Assembly (NCBI GenBank): GCA_011057175.1
Contig: DSBZ01000065.1
Location: 1-8,067 of the forward strand
Origin: Candidatus Acetothermia bacterium
Lineage (GTDB): Bacteria; Bipolaricaulota; Bipolaricaulia; Bipolaricaulales; Bipolaricaulaceae
DNA length: 8,067 nt
Direction of reading: 5' to 3'
The translations under genes and the position numbers were made by a program. Positions 6,265 through 8,067 of this stretch are shown piece after piece (the first letter of the stretch is position 1; the number at the start of each line of letters is the position of its first letter). Under the pieces are notes generated by a model. It saw nothing but the letters and a program-made list of their open reading frames with translations. It searched no databases and was not told the origin of the DNA.

Positions 6265-6794
6265 AAAGGAGAGAGGGGAAGGATGGCTTGTCCCGGGTCG
6301 CGGGAGAGGGTGCCAGGCGGAGTTCTTCACGGGTGCGTCGAAGGCAGACATGGCTCGGATCCAGGTGCAATACTGGGAGAAGTAGGGCGGCGATCACCCG
6401 GGCGTTCGATGTGTGTCCTGGCTGATGCCCCGATGCCTGGGCAGGGCAGCACTCATCTGTGCGGACGTCCTGGCATCCCCGCGGGAGCCCCCATCCCGAG
6501 GGTGCCGCCGAGTTCATCCGTTTTGCATCGGATCCGGAACGGGTGGAGCGATTGGCCGTCGGGCAGAAAGAGATCTTCCCCTTGCGCACTGGACGGATCG
6601 CTTTCGGGCTCAACACGGGAATCCTGAGCTCATGGTTCTGCAGGAGATCCTCTCCTCCGCTACCCTGTTCCACGACCCGGCGAGGCCCGGATGGCTCGAC
6701 TACCTGGACCGGATCAAGCGAGTTCTTGGCTCCATCTGGTCAGGGGGAGTGCCCCCCCGACCTGGCCCTGGACGCGATCCAGGACGAGGACTAG
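6265..6794 (+). pseudogene. Decayed ABC-transporter sugar-binding protein gene
   Basis: No single intact frame covers this stretch, but pieces of an extracellular solute-binding protein appear in order in different frames. A ribosome-binding-like AAAGGAGAGAGGGGAAGG (6265-6282) precedes an ATG at 6283. The mature N-terminal strand survives as ARIQVQYWEK (6353-6382) before a stop. Then ADAPMPGQGSTHL and GIPAGAPIP (about 6421-6497) follow, and one base out of step EGAAEFIRFASDPERVERLA (6498-6557) and GQKEIFPLR. After another one-base shift near 6580-6590 come NPELMVLQEILSSA and then WLDYLDRIKRVLGSIWSGG (about 6617-6751). At the seven-C run 6752-6758 the frame shifts back to PPDLALDAIQDED and a stop. 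These are the C-terminal helices typical of sugar-binding proteins. About 250 residues between YWEK and ADAP are missing compared with an intact family member of about 400. It is therefore non-functional. The family identity is by pattern recognition only. Confidence 0.72.
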
Positions 6795-7579
6795 CGTCGC
6801 CGCGGCGCGGCGGTCAGCTCGGGCTGAGCCACGGGACCGCCGGGCCTGACCGGGACAAGGATGTAGCCGGTACGAAGGTCGCCGAAGCACCGGTACCCGA
6901 CCTCGCCCCAGTACCAGATGTAGAGCGCGATGTAGGCAGTGAGGCACGCATCGAGGAGGTCCTCGGCGCACTTCAGCTTTCCTCCACGCATCCCGCGCAC
7001 GGCGAGCTCTCGAAGCAGCTCGTCGGCCTCAAGCGCCGGCTCGCCCCTGGCGAGGGAAGCGAGGAGCTCCTTCAGGCGCTCCAGCCCCTCCCACCGCACT
7101 CCATACGAGCGATTCCGCCGGGCTTTGTACTTGAGTGTCTTCGCAAGGCCGAACAGCTCGATCATCGCCGGGTGCGGGTACACCTCGATCACCTGGCGCA
7201 CCGGTCTTCGGCATTGAACACTGGGCGAGTGGACGAACCCGAGCGCACCGAGGTGGGCGACGAGGGCCTCCCCCCGCACCACGCCGAGCCGGGCACGATT
7301 GGCAGGCCAGGCCGCTGCCTCGTGCTGACGGTAAGCGGCGGAGAGGGCCCGATCACAGGGCCGCGTCCCCCTTTCGTTGGGGACGACAAGCGGGGCATCG
7401 ATCGCCACGAGGGCGCTCCCTCTCCCGACCCCTTGCCCGATGAACGAGAGGATCGCTTCATCGTCTCCAAGCGCGCTCCCCCACGCCCGAGGCCGGCCGA
7501 CCACGCCATCCCAGGCGAGGATCACCCCGCCGGTCGTGTTGCGGGGCGACCATGCCAGATCGACTCCGACGAACCGCAA
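6791..7579 (-). CDS. DUF429-domain protein (predicted RNase H-like nuclease)
   Basis: This 262-residue protein belongs to the DUF429 family, whose predicted RNase H-like fold has not, to my knowledge, been tied to a firm cellular role. The start is set at TTG 7579. The conserved first strand RFVGVDLAW, with the presumed catalytic D7, begins one codon later, and no ATG or GTG lies closer. Other family marks are VAIDAPL (D61), the RPCDR segment (73-77), the EVYPHPA motif (E132) and the C-terminal helix KCAEDLLDACLTAY, which holds acidic residues. The start lies 4 bases after the stop of the PPC-domain gene, so the two are likely co-transcribed. No clear Shine-Dalgarno sequence was seen. Its TAG stop shares the CTAG at 6791-6794 with the stop of the convergent pseudogene. 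A substrate cannot be assigned. Confidence 0.85.
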   Translation of the reverse strand: MRFVGVDLAWSPRNTTGGVILAWDGVVGRPRAWGSALGDDEAILSFIGQGVGRGSALVAIDAPLVVPNERGTRPCDRALSAAYRQHEAAAWPANRARLGVVRGEALVAHLGALGFVHSPSVQCRRPVRQVIEVYPHPAMIELFGLAKTLKYKARRNRSYGVRWEGLERLKELLASLARGEPALEADELLRELAVRGMRGGKLKCAEDLLDACLTAYIALYIWYWGEVGYRCFGDLRTGYILVPVRPGGPVAQPELTAAPRRR

Positions 7580-7583
7580 ACGT

Positions 7584-8067
7584 CTAGGACGGGATCTCGG
7601 GCAGGGCCTCGAGGATGGACAGGCGGTACTCCCCGCTCCCCGCGCGGCGGACGATGCGGATGAAGAGCTTGCACACCCCGTCGAGGAAACACTCCCCGAT
7701 CGAGGCGCAATCGACCCCGGGATAACAGGGCACGCGGGTCGTGGAGGGCGTGGAGATGCGCAGGCACTGGGCGAGGACATCCCCACACGGGTCGTGGACG
7801 AGGTACAGATCGACCTCGAGGTTCCCCGGATCGACCCATACAAGGTACGCTTCCCCGTACGCCACTTGGATCCTGTACCAATCCTGGTGGTCACCCTCGC
7901 CGAGCGACCCTGTGTAGTGGCCGGGCTGGAGGACGATCGCGTCCTCCCCTGGCCCGAACGATTCAGGGAGCGTCCGCCGGGCCACGGTGGTGAGATCGAC
8001 GCCGGGCGGCAGGCATTCGGGGGGCAGGCCGTCGGGAATGCACACGAACTCCGGTCCAGCGCTGCAC
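7584..8067 (-). CDS. PPC-like domain extracytoplasmic protein, C-terminal part (cut by window edge)
   Basis: The frame stays open from its TAG at 7584 to the right edge. The 160 visible residues look like the end of a longer exported protein; a GTG at 8045 could start a 153-residue version but has no supporting signal peptide. The segment GSLGEGDHQDWYRIQVAYGE, then a strand and VDLYLVHDPCGDVL, ending in GSGEYRLSI, matches the layout of bacterial pre-peptidase C-terminal (PPC) domains. These are beta-sandwich modules at the C ends of secreted proteases and other surface proteins. Unusually many cysteines are present (two near the visible N terminus, then HDPCG, AQC, VPC, VDC, GEC and GVC), which suggests disulfides outside the cytoplasm. 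No protease motif is visible in this fragment. It lies 4 bases upstream of the DUF429 gene on the same strand. Confidence 0.65.
   Translation of the reverse strand, partial: CSAGPEFVCIPDGLPPECLPPGVDLTTVARRTLPESFGPGEDAIVLQPGHYTGSLGEGDHQDWYRIQVAYGEAYLVWVDPGNLEVDLYLVHDPCGDVLAQCLRISTPSTTRVPCYPGVDCASIGECFLDGVCKLFIRIVRRAGSGEYRLSILEALPEIPS

Noticed and set aside
4708..6351. 547-codon open frame on the minus strand
   Set aside because: It is antisense to the well-supported adenosylhomocysteinase and transporter genes, with low-complexity Pro/Arg/His composition and no domain.
6255..6425. Small plus-strand frame whose ATG overlaps the adenosylhomocysteinase stop (TGATG)
   Set aside because: About 56 Arg/Ser-rich codons without a motif, overlapping the solute-binding-protein remnant in another frame.
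6798..6807. Ten-base perfect palindrome CGCCGCGGCG
   Set aside because: It lies within the Arg-rich last codons of the DUF429 gene, has no loop or T-run, and is expected in such GC-rich DNA.

Overview
The window is visibly GC-rich and densely packed, with nine intact or edge-truncated protein genes, one further edge-truncated gene and one decayed gene. No rRNA, tRNA, CRISPR array or insertion sequence was seen. Several genes point to an anaerobic, probably thermophilic, deep-branching bacterium: a Thermotoga-like 4Fe-4S ferredoxin, an archaeal-type phosphoglycerate mutase, and a short Thermotoga/archaeal-type S-adenosylhomocysteine hydrolase. A TatT-like periplasmic TPR protein suggests an outer membrane. 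High GC with this gene mix would fit Bipolaricaulota (Acetothermia/OP1) or a relative. That placement is inference, since no database could be consulted.

Left block (1-3040, minus strand). Transcription runs right to left from a probable promoter near 3071-3099. The order is a secreted TatT-like TPR protein, archaeal-type phosphoglycerate mutase (apgM), a DRTGG-domain protein, an RsbW-like HATPase, and a second DRTGG-domain protein cut by the left edge. Genes touch, overlap or are separated by only a few bases, so this looks like one operon. From family knowledge, DRTGG/HATPase sets often sit next to [FeFe]-hydrogenase and NuoE/NuoF-like genes. If so here, those genes would lie beyond the left edge.

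Middle block (3133-6255, plus strand). A divergent promoter region separates the left operon from a 59-residue ferredoxin. After a 45-base gap come a patatin-like phospholipase, an EamA-family transporter (4-base overlap) and S-adenosylhomocysteine hydrolase (14-base gap). The last three are probably co-transcribed.

Right block (6256-8067). Behind the hydrolase lies a decayed plus-strand gene for an ABC-transporter sugar-binding protein. It has lost most of its middle and is broken by frameshifts. It meets a minus-strand DUF429 gene so exactly that both stop codons lie in one CTAG tetranucleotide. The DUF429 gene follows, by 4 bases, the end of a secreted-type protein with a PPC-like domain that runs off the right edge.

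The most interesting items are the DRTGG-HATPase-DRTGG set, whose molecular role I cannot state, and the unannotated sugar-binding-protein remnant. I found no convincing wholly new system.
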